From the NCBI GenBank assembly GCA_022495005.1, contig JAGYXB010000157.1:186001-250000 (forward strand): a stretch of DNA of 64,000 nt. The letters are read 5' to 3'. The notes beneath the pieces were generated by a model. That model was not told the DNA's origin and did not search any database. It saw only the letters and a list, made by a program, of their open reading frames with translations. This document shows, in pieces, positions 33,046 to 46,237 of the stretch; position 1 is the first letter of the stretch, and each line of letters opens with the position of its first letter. Origin of the DNA: Rhyacophila brunnea (taxonomy: Eukaryota > Arthropoda > Insecta > Trichoptera > Rhyacophilidae). Both the position numbers and the translations under genes were made by a program.

Positions 33046-35139
33046 TAATGCCCGCTTACATTTGAGTAGGCTAGTAAATATTGAATTACTAACAGGCCTA
33101 GGTAATGATTGACATAGTAAACATTTATGAAAGAATAAGAAATTTTGTTTGTTATCTTGTCTGAAAAAGCAATAATATTAAAAAATATTTATAATAATTA
33201 ATAGTACAAAATATCTTTCAAAATAGTTTATATTCAAAGATAATTTAAGTAATTATGTGCATTAATTGTTAAAGTTAACGTTTAATGTTTTATCAAAGAA
33301 AATTTCTACGATTTCTCGCGTTTTTACTACAGAACTTTCGTGTGTTTCTCAAGTCCAGATGTCGGTAATAAAACTTTATCCGCTAAGTGCACCATCAAAT
33401 CCCCTCTAGACATTAAGATTTTTCTCTCTCTCTGAGATTGCAACGATAGTTAGGTAAGATCATCTGCAGCCCGAGGAAATAACATCAGAGAAATCACTTT
33501 TAGTTTTAAGGATCGATCGAATCACGTCTGCCAATTTCCTGCAAAGGACTATCGTTTTCCTTTCGATGTACGTCCACAAGCCTAGACGCCAGATGAAACA
33601 TGGTATATGCCACGTGCGTCTTATTAACCCTTATCGTATGCGGAAAAAACGTATTCCTTTATAAAAATATTTAATAATATGTTCGAACTTAACGTTATTT
33701 TATATACTATAAAAATCCAAACACCATATTATATTATGAATCAAGGTTAGTATTTCATTTAAATAACAAATAAGGTAGTTATGTTTACACGCTTTTCAAT
33801 ACTGTAATGTAACAAAGTTTAATATAACAAAAGTTCCTGAGGTTCTTCCAAATTACATAATATGTTATATATGTAGCTGCAGAATAATAGCGATCATATA
33901 TCTATTGTTTAAGATATCAAATTACTCCGCAGTAATATATTCCCAGCGAATCCATTTCCAGTAAACAACTGAGCTAGATCAGCAAGTCGATTGGCGAAAT
34001 TAGAGACGGTGCATTATTACATCATATCACAGCACATTATAACATTATGGTGTATTAGCCGAATAATCATTTTTCATAGTATCATATTTTCTTACAACTG
34101 TAATAACAAATAATATTTCATTTCGGTACTCGATTTAAAACGCTGATTCTATAATTAGTCCAATATGATTATGTACCAGAATTTAATGTTAATGTGTTAC
34201 TTTTTATTGTATAAATAACGAAGAATAATTTATCTAGATGTCACTCGAATCCAAGTACTTAGCTCGTAGCTATCATTGTATAATATACTATTGTACCGAT
34301 ACGCTGCTAATAAATCTCACCCTGCTACATCGAAGACTTCATAATCATCATCCTCTACCTACACATCAAACACCACACTAGTGACCCAACATAATATATA
34401 AACATAACACCACTATATAATAAAGTATTCAACAGAAACTTAAAAAAACAGATTTTAATAAATTGAAAAGCTATTTAAATTTGAGAATGATATTAATTGC
34501 AAAAGCAATGTACCAAGTCGGTTTCAAATACAAATCTTTCGCACACCGAAGAGTAATTGCCCTAGACTTTAAAGCAAAATGCTAGGCAGCTTTCATATAA
34601 ACAAGCTTAGCTCCTTTTCTAGCTCTTTTCAGATGTTCATCTCTGCTACGTCTATCCTGAAAGCTGTCTAATACTACTAGTCTTTCCAGATTTTCTCGTC
34701 CATAACGAGTCCCGAATTTCAGAATAAATGTTATACTTACGTGCTGTTAACATCCAGTTCTTTATTTTGAGCCTCTGGATGATCCAAAAGCGACAATAAC
34801 CTTGCAATCGGGCTCGATAACTTTTCAAATTTGGAAAGCACTAATATTTTGACAAAAATTTTGATGACAATTTAAATTACTTGATCCTTACATTCATAAT
34901 ATTATAAATATATCGGTAAGATGAGAAGATACTAAAGTAGTATATCATTGTATTTAAAAAAATACTGTTTATTCCTAATTCATATTTGGCACATTTTTTT
35001 TAGAGTAAATGCTATTTGTATATTATTTAAAGGAAATTATTCAATGAAATAAACGACATCCTTGGCGCACTTCCTTCCTGGTATAAAAACTTTAAGAAAC
35101 CGAATATTCGCTTTTAACTTCGTGTGACTATATTCACAT
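33046..35139. other. Spacer with a complex unique patch
   Basis: Mostly AT-rich. The stretch at 33300-33640 has more balanced composition and no similarity to other parts of the window, but no coding frame or RNA fold I could recognise. Confidence 0.35.
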
Positions 35140-35830
35140 GAGTTAATATGGTGCATCCACGATGCTCCTCAAAGATAAGGAAGTTGGCGTCGGTGACTTT
35201 CATCTTATTCAACCTCCCCGCCTTGATAGTGAAACTAGGATACGGACTATTCATCAACTGACGCTGGCTACAGCATTGAAGACCTAGTAGAAATAAAAAA
35301 TGAGATGCCTCCACCAAAAGCAGGCTCACATATTTTTTTCTTCAAATTTAATATTAAATGGTGAATGGAGATAACAGCTTTGACTTGGGACTATGACACC
35401 AGTAAATTTTTGACTGGATATGGTAGCTTTGCTGGAAAGTATGGGCATAGAATATAAAGCAAAACACATCCTCTGAGAATGTCCTATAATATGCATGGAA
35501 AGAGAAAATCTGCTTAAATCCGCTCAACCAGTTTTTAGACCCACCCGATCGTCAAACCTGGTCGCAACAAAGGAAAATTTCGACGTCATAACAACGTGAA
35601 GAAAATATATTAAATAAGGTGGTTCTGCAGTTTTCTTATTTACTGAAATTATTGCTTTTATGTGTATTTTAACTTAAAGTCAGTCAAACCACACTTGAGT
35701 GCGTTGTGACCTCAGTCTTGTGTTACTGCTCTTGAAATATTCCTAGTCATAAAAAATACTAATGTTTTAAATCCATACGCATTTGTGGTACCGGGTGTGG
35801 TGCGAGGCGGTCGTGGTTTGCTGGGGTATT
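35140..35830 (+). mobile_element. LINE-Z remnant: RNase H end, C-terminal Cys/His motif and 3' UTR
   Basis: A plus-frame reading at about 35400-35450 gives K-F-L-T-G-Y-G-S-F with G-H-R-I after it, the L-T-G-H-G-x-F...H-R signature near the end of the RNase H domain in R1/Jockey-type LINEs. H-I-L-stop-E-C-P at about 35466 is the following H-x-L-F-E-C-P motif. The 3' region (cgatcgtcaaacctggtcgc, aaagtcagtcaaacc, acctcagtcttg, gtcataaaa) matches LINE-Z copies at 11.9 and 53.6 kb. Frames are broken and it is a pseudogene fragment. Confidence 0.55.
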
Positions 35831-36384
35831 TATTTATTTATTTGAGTTAGTAAATTGTAAAAGTTTTTTTTCTTAAACACTGTATAATAAATAGTTTTAG
35901 TTCATTTTTTTTAAACTTAATAGTTTCTATATTATTAACCCATTCGTTATTTTTATTCAAGAAACGGATTTATTTACACTACTATTTTTATCTGCCAAAC
36001 AAGTAACAATAAAAGAAATATCTGACACGTATTAGAAAACTCTACTCTATCAGTGGGGTTGAAAGCTGCCTTTCCTTCAGAATACAGAGCAGTAGAAATT
36101 CACGTTTATTTACAACGTACACACGTATTGTATGGAAGCAGATGACGGCGACACCGGTACTGTCCTTTTTGCAAGGAAGCACGTGCAGTGCTGTCACGGA
36201 TATGTCTTTTATGAAATTTCCAAAAATAAATCAAAAAACATTTCCACGAAATAAGGAAAAGGAAGCCATATAACGGCCAAATAAAATTGAATGGTTTCCT
36301 TGTTGAGCTAATTTTTAGATTTTACAAAATGTATTTTACAGAGATATAACCACTAGGGAAAATCATTTTGAAAAAAATACGATA
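35831..36384. other. Spacer, nothing recognised
   Basis: AT-rich with a more complex part at 36050-36200 that matches nothing else in the window. Confidence 0.35.
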
Positions 36385-36470
36385 AAATTTCGAACCTGTG
36401 TTTGCCGGGATTCGCACCCATGTGCTCTGAGCACTAAGCTATACGTGGATAATTGCAACAAAAGTAACTC
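36385..36470 (-). repeat. tRNA-derived SINE S2, copy 2
   Basis: The minus strand has tatagcttagtgctcagagc (A box), gggtgcgaatcccggca (B box), a second ggttcgaaa and then tcgtatttttttcaaaatga, the S2 body. Plausible pol III head plus conserved AT-rich body. Confidence 0.5.
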
Positions 36471-36750
36471 TTAATTTTATAATACTCACTGAGGCGTTTT
36501 CAAATTATCCATGTTCAATAAAATAATGTTACAATATTTGTGAAATATTCGTTGAATAATGTTGAATAAATACATACCTACATAAAATATTATTTTAAAA
36601 TATCAACAGAAGAAAAGATTTCATTAAGATTTATAAAGAGATTAATAGAATTATAGTATTTTATGATCGGTTATGTTTTCAAAAAATATTCCATTCAATA
36701 GTAAATCTTATTAATATAATATATTATTTAATAATTATCATAACATTACT

Positions 36751-36838
36751 TTTTTACGAATAATGGGTGTTAGCCACTAACTTGCTTAACCATTTAAGTC
36801 CATGCTACACAATATGTGTACTTGCCAGACCCGGGTGA
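36751..36838 (-). repeat. SINE S1 fragment
   Basis: The minus strand begins at the end of the head (gtctggcaagtacacatatt) and continues with a diverged body (ggttaagcaagttagtggct) to aaaa at 36751. Both the tRNA head and the 3' end are missing. Confidence 0.5.
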
Positions 36839-37127
36839 CTTATATTATAGGTTTATAAATGTATGAATATAAAATGTGATCTATTTTAATGTTAGCTATA
36901 TAATATAATTCAACACTATCAGAAAAATGATTACCTATTAAAAAACACCTGGCAAAGCTTCGGACTTAGTGTCTAGAGAGTCTAGGTAGTATGAGCAGCC
37001 TGATAAATATATTGTATTATAATATAACTAAAATAACACAATTCAATACTAAATTGTTAGTAGGTATCTAGTGAAAATCTATAAAGTTATTATTTAATAA
37101 ATGATATGTGAATGTAAATTATAATAG

Positions 37128-37512
37128 ATTTAAGCTTTGGACTATTCCATTTAAATCATTTTTTGCGACCCGGGTTTTACCTTTCGACATCTTCAGGTGC
37201 CATGTACACTCACCAAAGGCAAATACACACTGACAACGAACATTCTTAACTCAAGCTTATATAATAAGTCAATACAATAAAGTAGGTAAAAACTTCATTA
37301 CCTACCTATCAAGTCAAAGGTCACAAAAAATATAAGAAACAAATTATAATAGTTGAAGTGTCAGTGAAAAACCTAATTAGTAAAAACCCTTCTTATTATT
37401 CTTATTAATAACAAACCCGGGTCGCAAAAAAAACTTAAATGGATTAGGACAAAACTTAAATCCATTAGAATTTAAATTCAAATTTCATCAAGTACCTTCG
37501 GTCGATAGTATT
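37128..37512 (+). mobile_element. MITE family D, copy 3
   Basis: Best-preserved right module: aacccgggtcgcaaaaaaaa, aatggattaggac, aaacttaaatccattag, tttcatcaagtaccttcg, gtcgatagtat. The left module is its inverse (ggactattccatttaaatca, gcgacccgggttttacc, gacatcttcagg), truncated by about 45 bases at the outer edge. The interior matches copies 1 and 2. Confidence 0.65.
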
Positions 37513-37589
37513 ATTATATTAATATGTGAATGTGTTGTGTTCTTTAAAGTACATAATATGTATTGCATGCGAGCTTCTAGTATTCGTCA

Positions 37590-38085
37590 TGAGACAAGCC
37601 ATGCCATTCAATAATCCAAATGTTTTACGTACACTCTATGGGTCGTTAGTACGTAGTATTTTTTAGTATGGAGTCATGGATATCATTATCTGCAGTCCTT
37701 ATGAGGTTCCCTATAAGCTTTTTTGAGAGCATGTTCATAAAAAAATTCATCGTCATCTTTATTTTAATGTAAGATTATTTTCCTTTTGACAGTTTTTTAA
37801 ACGAGTATTTTCTGACTAAATTTCCTCAAGGCATGCTCGCCTTTCATTATGTTGAAGCTCGTAAGTCACTTCTGCTATTAAAGCATTTCATCATGCCCAC
37901 CAGGCACTAATAGCGAAGGCTGTGCGGCTGGTCAATGCACTCCCTAGAGATTTAGACATTATTAACGATGCATTATATATTTTTCTTGAATTATTGTTGT
38001 TTTTAAATGACTTGTTGTGAACATCTTGAAACAATAATTTCTTATGTGCTCAATGTTTCTTATTTAAATAAATAAATAAAATAAA
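37590..38085 (+). mobile_element. Jockey/CR1-like LINE 3' remnant
   Basis: Plus-strand readings give L-Y-G-S-L-V-R-S at about 37640, the L-Y-x-S-L-V-R-S-x-L-E-Y signature of the reverse-transcriptase C-terminal region. Further on, A-V-R-L-V-N-A-L-P-R-D-L-D-I-I-N at about 37920 is the R-x-x-N-x-L-P tail. The element ends in taaataaataaataaaataa, a plausible A-rich 3' tail. Frameshifts and stops separate the blocks. Confidence 0.55.
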
Positions 38086-38592
38086 ATATATTATATACTC
38101 AGAAATATAAAAAACCTTTTCTTGGGCCCAGAATAATACGACACATATTTCATTGCCAATGTCGTGCCGTTTTGTCGAACAAAACTCTTTACTTTTATCT
38201 CTTAGTTAATTAAGATAATCCAGATAATAAAGAATCAGATTAAGCTGACAAATACCGCAGACGCTTAGCTACAAATGCTGTGCATTCCGCCCTCTAATAA
38301 GGGGCGGCATTTCTTATTTCATCGTTGGAGCGGAAAAAATAGATTTCGGCCATAAATACAACTCTCCCAATACAACAGGCCTGATACGTCACTGTCTAAA
38401 AGCGATGGGGAAAATTAGCCAAGAGTCCCATCCCATATTCTTTTCACCTCACCCCCATTAGTATCGAGAGTACTGGAACAATACAAATGGCGTGCAATAT
38501 ATCACGGTACTGGGATATTTCTACTGTATTAAAATTTATTTTAATCATCTATTTATTAGCAATATCATCACTTAGCTTTATACTGATTGTAC
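38086..38592. other. Spacer, unique, unrecognised
   Basis: A more complex patch at 38260-38480 (cgccctctaataaggggcgg contains a short GC hairpin) with no coding evidence. Confidence 0.35.
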
Positions 38593-38596
38593 GTAC

Positions 38597-39194
38597 TGTT
38601 ACGTCCCCAAAAAGTGGAACAGTTTAAGTAAGATAGTTAATCACTTTCACTAAGTTTTTTAGGTTTCGTAATTACGAAATTAAATAGTCTTTATACTTAT
38701 AAGGTATTATTTGCTATTTTATTATTATTATACAGAGGACTATGAAATAGGACTCTGTAAAAGTCTCTTTTGTTTTGTCAGGAATAGCGAAAGAGGGCGG
38801 ATATATTCACAGGAGATATCAAATCGAAAATAGAAGAACTTTTGATAGATGTTTGATTTATTAAACGGTGATAAATTACAAGTAATACAGATTTATTACA
38901 ATTGACAGAAAGCCAACTTACATACTATAGAGACGATGGTCGATAGAGAACTAACAAATTAATTACGTGTACAATGGTTCATATATATATTAAATAATGT
39001 TCTAGATGTTTCCAATTATCAAACACAAATAACATGATATTATTGTTTTGTGGTTTTCTAGAATTAATTAGAATAAATGAATCAATATTTTAATTGACAA
39101 TATTATTGATATCAGAGGATGCTTTTGTTATCAGAGGAAGTTGCGGTTTCTCTGATTAGAATATCTTATCTACGTATCGATCTAATGCATAACA
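38597..39194. mobile_element. Candidate solo LTR
   Basis: Starts TGTTACGTCCCC and ends ATGCATAACA, so the ends are TGTTA...TAACA, a 5-bp inverted terminus with TG...CA. GTAC lies directly outside both ends (38593-38596 and 39195-39198), a 4-bp target duplication as made by Gypsy-type integrases. 598 bp, no coding. The GTAC match is short and self-complementary, so chance cannot be excluded. Confidence 0.45.
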
Positions 39195-39198
39195 GTAC

Positions 39199-41087
39199 GT
39201 TATATTAGTTTGTAAGTTAATCCAAATATATGAGGTATTGATACACTATCACTTCCGAGAGAGAGCTTTAGGTAGCCCTCTCGCTTGATTTAGTGTAGTC
39301 ATGAATGGCGTCGTCGGTTGTTTTTCGGATAAAGGAGAGAAATACGAGATTTTATTGCTGACATAGATTATTGTAGTTACATTATGAATTATTAAAATAA
39401 TATATAGATAAACGGCGAATGCAAAAATGCAATCATCTAAAAGTAAATGCATAGTGTCTTGCTGCAGCCAATCAGCAACGAGTCGGATTATATGACATTT
39501 CCGCGCCGTCTTATCATATTGCAAATATAAAAAAATATTATTACTAACAACGAATAATAATTACATTTGAGCTTGATTTTGGCTTGCTGTCTCGTATTCA
39601 AAGATTCTAATATTTATATGAGTATGCTCGTTAATGGTTCCATCCTCTTTAAGGTTCTATGGAATTAAATGCTTAGGATATGATGCCTTTTGACTGTGTT
39701 TGTATATAATATGGAAGAGTAAAATATTACCCGTTGACGCAGACTGATGTCGCTTTATAATTATACAGGTAGTAAGTTATAGTCGCGATATGGAATATTA
39801 TTATGAAAATTCCTACTGAAGAAAAACCAAAACTATACACAATTACGATACAATAAAATGGACATATGTTTATGATGCATGTATGAATAGTCAATCAATT
39901 ATTCGATTCGTCATTTTTCATAATTCATTGGTCACAAAATTATTTGTTTTATAAATAAATGTTTTTGGTGTTGACGTAGATAATTGATAATAAATACAAA
40001 TTAGTTTTGTCAAAAATTATTTACTATTTTTGTTTCCATACTCTTCGTTTTACTGTATACATATGTTATTTGATAACTGTCAGTTTGTTCTAGTGTTTTG
40101 CCGTTGCCGTTACTTTTTGCGTATGGCAAATTGCGTACGTAACCCCTTCTACACTTAATTAAAATACATAAAATCAAATATTTAATTAAAACACCTGTCC
40201 CACCGCTGATAAAATAAGTAGGATTGTCCTGTTTCTATTTAACAGGCCGCCATTTAGCTGGGCATAAAGGGGCATGTTCGTAATTCGGAACCAACCGAAT
40301 CGCCTGATTGTTCGTTTTTCCATTCAGCGATCGTCTTCAGCCCCTGGTGCCGTGGCGGTGCAGGAGTCGTGCAGACGACCGACCCTTTGATTAGTTTACC
40401 TACTTTAATAGACGGGGAGGGGAGGGTCCATGGCGTAGACTTAATAAATAAAGATTTGCTGGGGTTGGCGATGAATTCTATGGCCATTGATTATATGGAT
40501 TCAATCAAAATTAGCGGATTACCAACGATGCTGTTAATGTTTTATGTTTATTTCCAAATGATGGTGTTTCTTGAGAAATCATCAGATATAATAATTAATA
40601 TCTAGAAAGTCTACAAAATATACTTTTGTAATGGTGTTTACAGTATTTTGGAAGTCCATTTTATAAAATAAAAATATTACAAGGAATCGATCACCAATAG
40701 ATAGGATTAAAATAAACAAAATGTTGCTAGTGGGGTGAGTTCTTTAATAAATTAAGTTACCATTTCTTTTTGTCCATATCGTGACTTGCGATATCTACGT
40801 ATCTAACTTGGTATTATTTTTAAAATTGAATTCAATATTAAATGTTTTATAATAACAAAAATGTAGAAGAAAATAAAATGAATAAGACTTTTTGACTGTT
40901 AAGTTGATTTGATAACTAAATTTTATCTTAAAAATGTGTCACAGTGGATTATATTACAACGATGAATCAAATTTATCTGAAAAACCATTTCTTTTATTCA
41001 ACGAATAATTCACAAGATTTGTGAATGTATAACGCATTTTGATAAGATTTTTTTGTAAGAATTACTAGTTCTCGTAGTAAATAGGAT
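39199..41087. other. Spacer with a GC-richer patch at 40.25-40.5 kb
   Basis: The patch has aggccgccatttagctgg (YY1-like GCCGCCAT), ccgtggcggtgcaggag and a G-run (gacggggaggggagggtcc). Overlapping frames on both strands (77 and 78 codons) have no known domain. Promoter, exon or repeat remain possible. Nothing else seen. Confidence 0.3.
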
Positions 41088-41200
41088 GACTGTAGCTTAA
41101 TTGGATAAAGCCAATTAGCGCAATACCAGTGGTTATACAGATTTAAATCCCATCGGGTGTCGTATATATTGAAAAGAGATTTTTTCTAATAAGTAGATAT
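41088..41200 (+). repeat. tRNA-derived SINE S2, copy 3
   Basis: A box ctgtagcttaattggataaa, degenerate B box agatttaaatcccatcg, then gtgtcgtatatattgaaaag and an AT-rich body ending near ggtgtttttaat. Several bases of the B box are lost. Confidence 0.5.
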
Positions 41201-43097
41201 ATATCTAAGGTGTTTTTAATTATGTAAAATGTGAAATTCAATCTGATTAGGTTTTTAATCGTATCGAAAACTATAAGAATCCTATTTCGATATTTCTTCT
41301 ATTATTTTATATTTATAATAATATTATAATAATATGAAAATAGAACTTATTGTAGACTCTAGTTAACCTTAAGCTAATAAAATATTAGAAAATCTATATA
41401 AACAACAACATTTTAAATAAGACAGATTTTTTTATAATTTTGGCAGTAAAATTTAATTACAAACTAAATTCTTCAATGTATTTTTTTATTTTTAAATAAA
41501 GTTTATCAAAATCATAGAATACAATAGTGGTAATCAACCTGGTCCCTGCCGCGGGCGTTCCAGCTTTCATGGTGGGCGATAGGGGTTTTAAAAAAAAATC
41601 GGCATCCAAATAATGACAACCCCATTGCATCAGAATCATCAGACTTCATACTTCTATGTATGCAAAGTATAAATAAAAAGTACTGTAAATTGTTTTATAA
41701 AGATTTATTCTGCCAAACTTAGCGAAATTCTGACATAAAGTATTTGGCAAGTAATTATTATTATATGCTTTAACTTGCTATAACTCTGCTTAAAAATTTT
41801 TATAAAGTTAAGTTACTTGCCTACTTTATTAATCACCATTACTGTAGAACCGATGGGTGGTTAGAAAATTTTATTACTAACAGAGATACAAAATAATGTG
41901 GGCGGTAGGTATAAAAAGGTTTACTACCCCTGGATTACAATATAAAACATGCAAAATTAATGCAATAATAACAACAAAATATTAAAACAAAATAACAAAT
42001 AATTAGAAAGGATGTAAAATTAAATGATATTAACAAATATTTATAAAACTTCACCTTAACTTAAACCAAGGTTTCTGTAAATACCACAAGAGTAGCAAAA
42101 ACAAAAACTGCATTACCTCTTTGGATTTTATGCTTATTCGCTGTCTCGGTTTAATACATTGGACGCTAAAGACGCACCCAGCGCGTAACGATTAGGTGGC
42201 CATTCGATATAATTAGCATGCTATTTACATGTGGTAATTAAATCAAAATTATCTAGTCAGCACTCATCTGTTTCGTCAGTCAAGCGATGATGGATCTTAG
42301 TTACCATCTTCAACGCAGGGTTAAAAAGCTTCAAAACCCAGGAGACAGACAGTCATATTTTTTTTCCTTTTAAGGCTTTATAACTATTAACCATCAATTA
42401 CGGTTTATTAAGACTAAATAATTATTAGGTTAGAACAACATTATTTATATTATTCAAAATTTTACTGAACTTTTACGTAGATCTAAAATAAAGCTTTAGA
42501 ACACACCCCTAATTTTAAAGTTCATGAACAGTGTCTTGCTTATCGTATATTGATGAAGACGCTTCTGAATGTGAACTGAATACAAATTGAAGTTGGGAGG
42601 GGTAGCTTTGAAAAAGTCGTGTTAATGACAAATTAATTAATTTCCATCAGCTGGTTGCGCCATGTTTTCATAGACTTAATACAATAGACACTGTTGTTTT
42701 TATCGTAAGCCATCAACAATTTTTTACTCTCCCTCGTTAAAAATAAAAATATCAGAATATTCATTGATTAAGTATATTGAAAGCCAACAATTTTTATTTA
42801 AACAGAATAATCTGACTAATTTAGTTATATATATTAAGTAAATAATAGGTGCCGAGCCATACTAACTAATTATTTATTCATAATCATAATCCGGTATACC
42901 TACATATTATACATTTATTTAGAATAAAATTTTAATTGGTCGTCGTTATTATTATTTACTATTTTACTTTACTTACTTATTTTATTTAATATACATTGCG
43001 TAAGTTTTATTAAATTCTGAAAATATATAAAAAGCATTTCTTGAAATGCAAAAAATTGGAATAGAATAGTTAGGGTGTATTGCACAGTAACTTGTTC
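41201..43097. other. AT-rich spacer, no gene supported
   Basis: Short frames only. A patch at 42170-42340 is more complex and unique. No repeat relationship found. Confidence 0.4.
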
Positions 43098-43142
43098 TTC
43101 TTTTTTCACCCTGTCACGCTCTATCATTGGGTATAACAAATT
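43098..43142 (-). mobile_element. LINE-R extreme 3' end fragment
   Basis: gttcttcttttttcaccctg then tcacgctctatcattggg matches the (GAA)n-tailed 3' end of LINE-R at 54563 and 57397. Only about 45 bp are present. Confidence 0.45.
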
Positions 43143-43515
43143 ATAAATTCAAAGCGTTCACCAGATGACATAAAATATTTTTTTCAAAATACAGCGTGAT
43201 AATAAATTAATATAAGTACATGGAAGCACAAAGAGTGAAAAAGGTTTATCGATACTATCTTAAAAATTATCAAACAACGTCCACCTAAATTAACTCTGAA
43301 GTTAGTGAAATATATCAATATCGGAAGCGATTTGATTAAACATACTTATTTCCCTCCCAATTGGCATTACCAATGGCAGGTTAGGTCTGCACCTTTGCAG
43401 AACAAAAATGCATGCCCTCGATTCCTAAGATAATTATCAGAGACACACAAGCCAATAAGTACTACCAAGAATGGCAGAGTTGCCATGTACACCGCGTATA
43501 AGTTGGGAAAAATAT

Positions 43516-43770
43516 CATCTATGTTCTGGCAGAACACACTAACTGGAGAATACTAGTTTTGAGTAATTTGACTTTGAAGTTGTTGAAATATTTGAAATGG
43601 TCTATCATGTGAGTTTATTAAGTAATCGTAAAAAGGATGACTTCAAAATAAAGACTGTTTATTTATTAAGAAGGTTTCCAGACGGTAAAGTTTGAAATAA
43701 GGAACATTTTGGTATAATTAACTCAATATGTCATTGTTTCGAATTAGAGTCTTCTGCCAGAATAGTGACG
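43516..43770 (+). mobile_element. MITE family Y, copy 3
   Basis: Ends catctatgttctggcag and ctgccagaatagtgacg. The interior is nearly identical to copies 1 and 2, including ggtctatcatgtgagtttat and aggtttccagacggtaaagt. ATAT lies outside both ends. High similarity among three copies suggests fairly recent spread. Confidence 0.7.
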
Positions 43771-43904
43771 ATATGTACCTAGCTAAATAAAGCATGTGTG
43801 TATACAGTTGTGTGCAAACTCGTGTCCGGAAACTTGTACGTATGCGGTTTGCCGTATCCACACTTCACCGTGAAAATATGTTGTATCGGAAATATATGGC
43901 CATA

Positions 43905-44017
43905 TATTGAAGAAGAATGCTGTGTCTGCTCACGAACTTGGGTGTTTGTAACGCGGTCGTACCAATGAACCCATAAGATTCGGCGGATACATCGATTCTC
44001 AGAGCTCAGAAGCCAGC
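43905..44017 (-). mobile_element. LINE-R reverse-transcriptase fragment
   Basis: A minus frame reads R-C-I-R-R-I-L-W-V-H-W-Y-D-R-V-T-N, the R-C-L-R-x-I-L-x-x-x-W-x-D-x-x-T-N block found near the C-terminal end of many LINE reverse transcriptases. The same block is in the copy at 54.9 kb. Only about 110 bp remain, in a 90-codon open frame whose other residues are flanking DNA. Confidence 0.6.
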
Positions 44018-44092
44018 AGCGAACAAATTTTGAAAATAGCCGATAAACCATCGATAAACTGGATTATTTGATAGGTTAGGTTAGGTTTTCAT
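44018..44092 (+). repeat. Module copy 3 with short telomere-like string
   Basis: agcgaacaaattttgaaaat, agccgat, then aaactggattattt recalls the module at 7836. It is followed by gataggttaggttaggtttt, about three TTAGG-like units, in the opposite orientation to the array at 7.9 kb. Confidence 0.4.
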
Positions 44093-46237
44093 TCTTGAAT
44101 TCATAAATTTTGCCAAAATCAGCTATGAAGATTATTGAACTAATGCTAATCGAATCTAATAAAATTGGAGACCATATAGTATACCGATAACAAAAGCTCA
44201 CGACGAACTGTTGTACTGTGAAATGTTTTACGTACAAGTTACATGTAACCGTGTAAACTCGAGTGTATACAGTCATCATTGATGCCAAAAGTAAAGCTTT
44301 GTAATTTATGTTAATATAATAGTCTTTTTTAAGGGCGATGATATATTAATATTGTAAATTTATTTATATATATATCAAGATTGTGTTACTAACAATACCT
44401 ATATTGTACAAAATACCGCATACTAAATTACTCGTACCACGTTTTTCCGTTAACCTTCCTTAACGTTGAAATTCATTAAGTGAAAATAAATACTGTACGT
44501 GTTTCCCGTTCTAGTTTTCCACCGATCCCTTACCAACACGCACACCTCGCTAGGCAAAAAGGTTCGTTCCACATGACTTGATAGTAATTTCACTTCAAAT
44601 TCATTTCGAGCTTTCGTGTATGCACTTTTCCAGCTTATTTATAATCAGGCAAACTTTTCATGACAGGTCGACGGCATGCCAGTCCGGGCTGCAAGCTTTC
44701 GCCTCTGCGACTCAGCGCTTTGCTAACTGTAAGCTTATCAATAAATCAAAAGGTTTGCCTATTAGCTAAAATTTAACGTTGATTGATTGTGTCTAATTTA
44801 TTTTTAGATATTGCAAGTGATCGATTAATACAGACTTCGCTTGAGAACTAATTAGTGTAGTCTGCCTATCTCAAGGCTCAAAATAGATTCTCTATTATTA
44901 AGCACAGAAACCGTTAATTAGAACATAAATATACATAGATATATTAAATTATATAAGTTATCTCTAGAATAGTGTATTTTGATACTATCCATAGTTTTAT
45001 CCTGTAGCTTAGATGTTAGAAAAGACTATATTTTGTAATTTATTGTGCCAAATGAAAACTCTGCCATTTACATCCCATAAACATGAGTTAAAATTTTTGG
45101 AGTGGTCCTTTATTGCGATTGTGGATTTACTATGTAATATTTATAAAAAAACTAACTATTCTGTTATTGACCCTATATATATATATATATGAATTATTTA
45201 CTGATATATTTCTCATTGATGGTTCCCATAATATATACATGTTATACCGATTTGAGTGTAATGTTGATTTATTTTTCGAGATAATGGAACTAAAATATTT
45301 GGATTAGTGCACGTCGTCATTTTGCGTATGTGATGAAGATCTGGTAAGGCTTCTGGTAGTTGGTCAGGCTGAAAGTAGATAATGCAGATCTATTATGCCG
45401 AACGTAGCCTAAGGGGGTAGGTCTTTACCGGTCTAGATATAAAAGAATTTAAGTTATACTTTTAAAACTAATATAAAATTTTTATATAATATAATATTGC
45501 ATGTAAATAATAAGCTCAATTTATTATTGTTGAAAACGACTGATTTGTGAGCTTTTACTGAATTCAAAAATCTAATTAAACCCAAAAGTAATATTTGATG
45601 AAAAACGCAGCCTTCGAAACGATAGGCAAACTAATAATCGTATGCCTTCCTGACAGGCTTGGCAGGGCACGAAGTAATATCCTAAGCAAGACAACTCAAT
45701 TACTATACCGAAGTCAACATTTCACGCGAGCATGCATGCGCTCATCAAACTATTATTTCCTTATTAGTCAATCCGAAGATGAAAATGCGCGATGCACTGT
45801 ATACTGTAAAATATACCTCTTGTTCACAAGTTGATTGAAGGAATCTGTATTCTATGGGATAGGATTGAATTTTTAACACAATGTTTTAAAAACTATAACT
45901 ATATAGACAAGTAGGGATATCAACAAGAATTAATACATTGGCAAAATACTGAAACATAGATAAGTATCTAAGAATAAAACCAAAAGTTTTGTTTTAGGTC
46001 CACCCTACAAAATATTCTTCTAAAATTAAATTCAAATGTATTGTCAATTCGAACCTTGTTGCATTGGTAGAAGAGTGCCAATATTAAAATATAAAAATTT
46101 CTTTGCAATGTAACCGTGGTTTTTTGACATTGGTAAAATATCGTAAAAGTTACCATAATATATCAGATTGGTGTATAATGTGTCTAGTATAAATTATTAT
46201 TTTGATTGGTAGAAAAGTGTTGGATAACTGCCTATAA
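44093..46237. other. Spacer, no gene supported
   Basis: Contains a (ta)n run at about 45174-45190 and short frames of 60-80 codons with no domain (for example 45595-45834, which has an even composition but no recognised motif). Confidence 0.4.
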
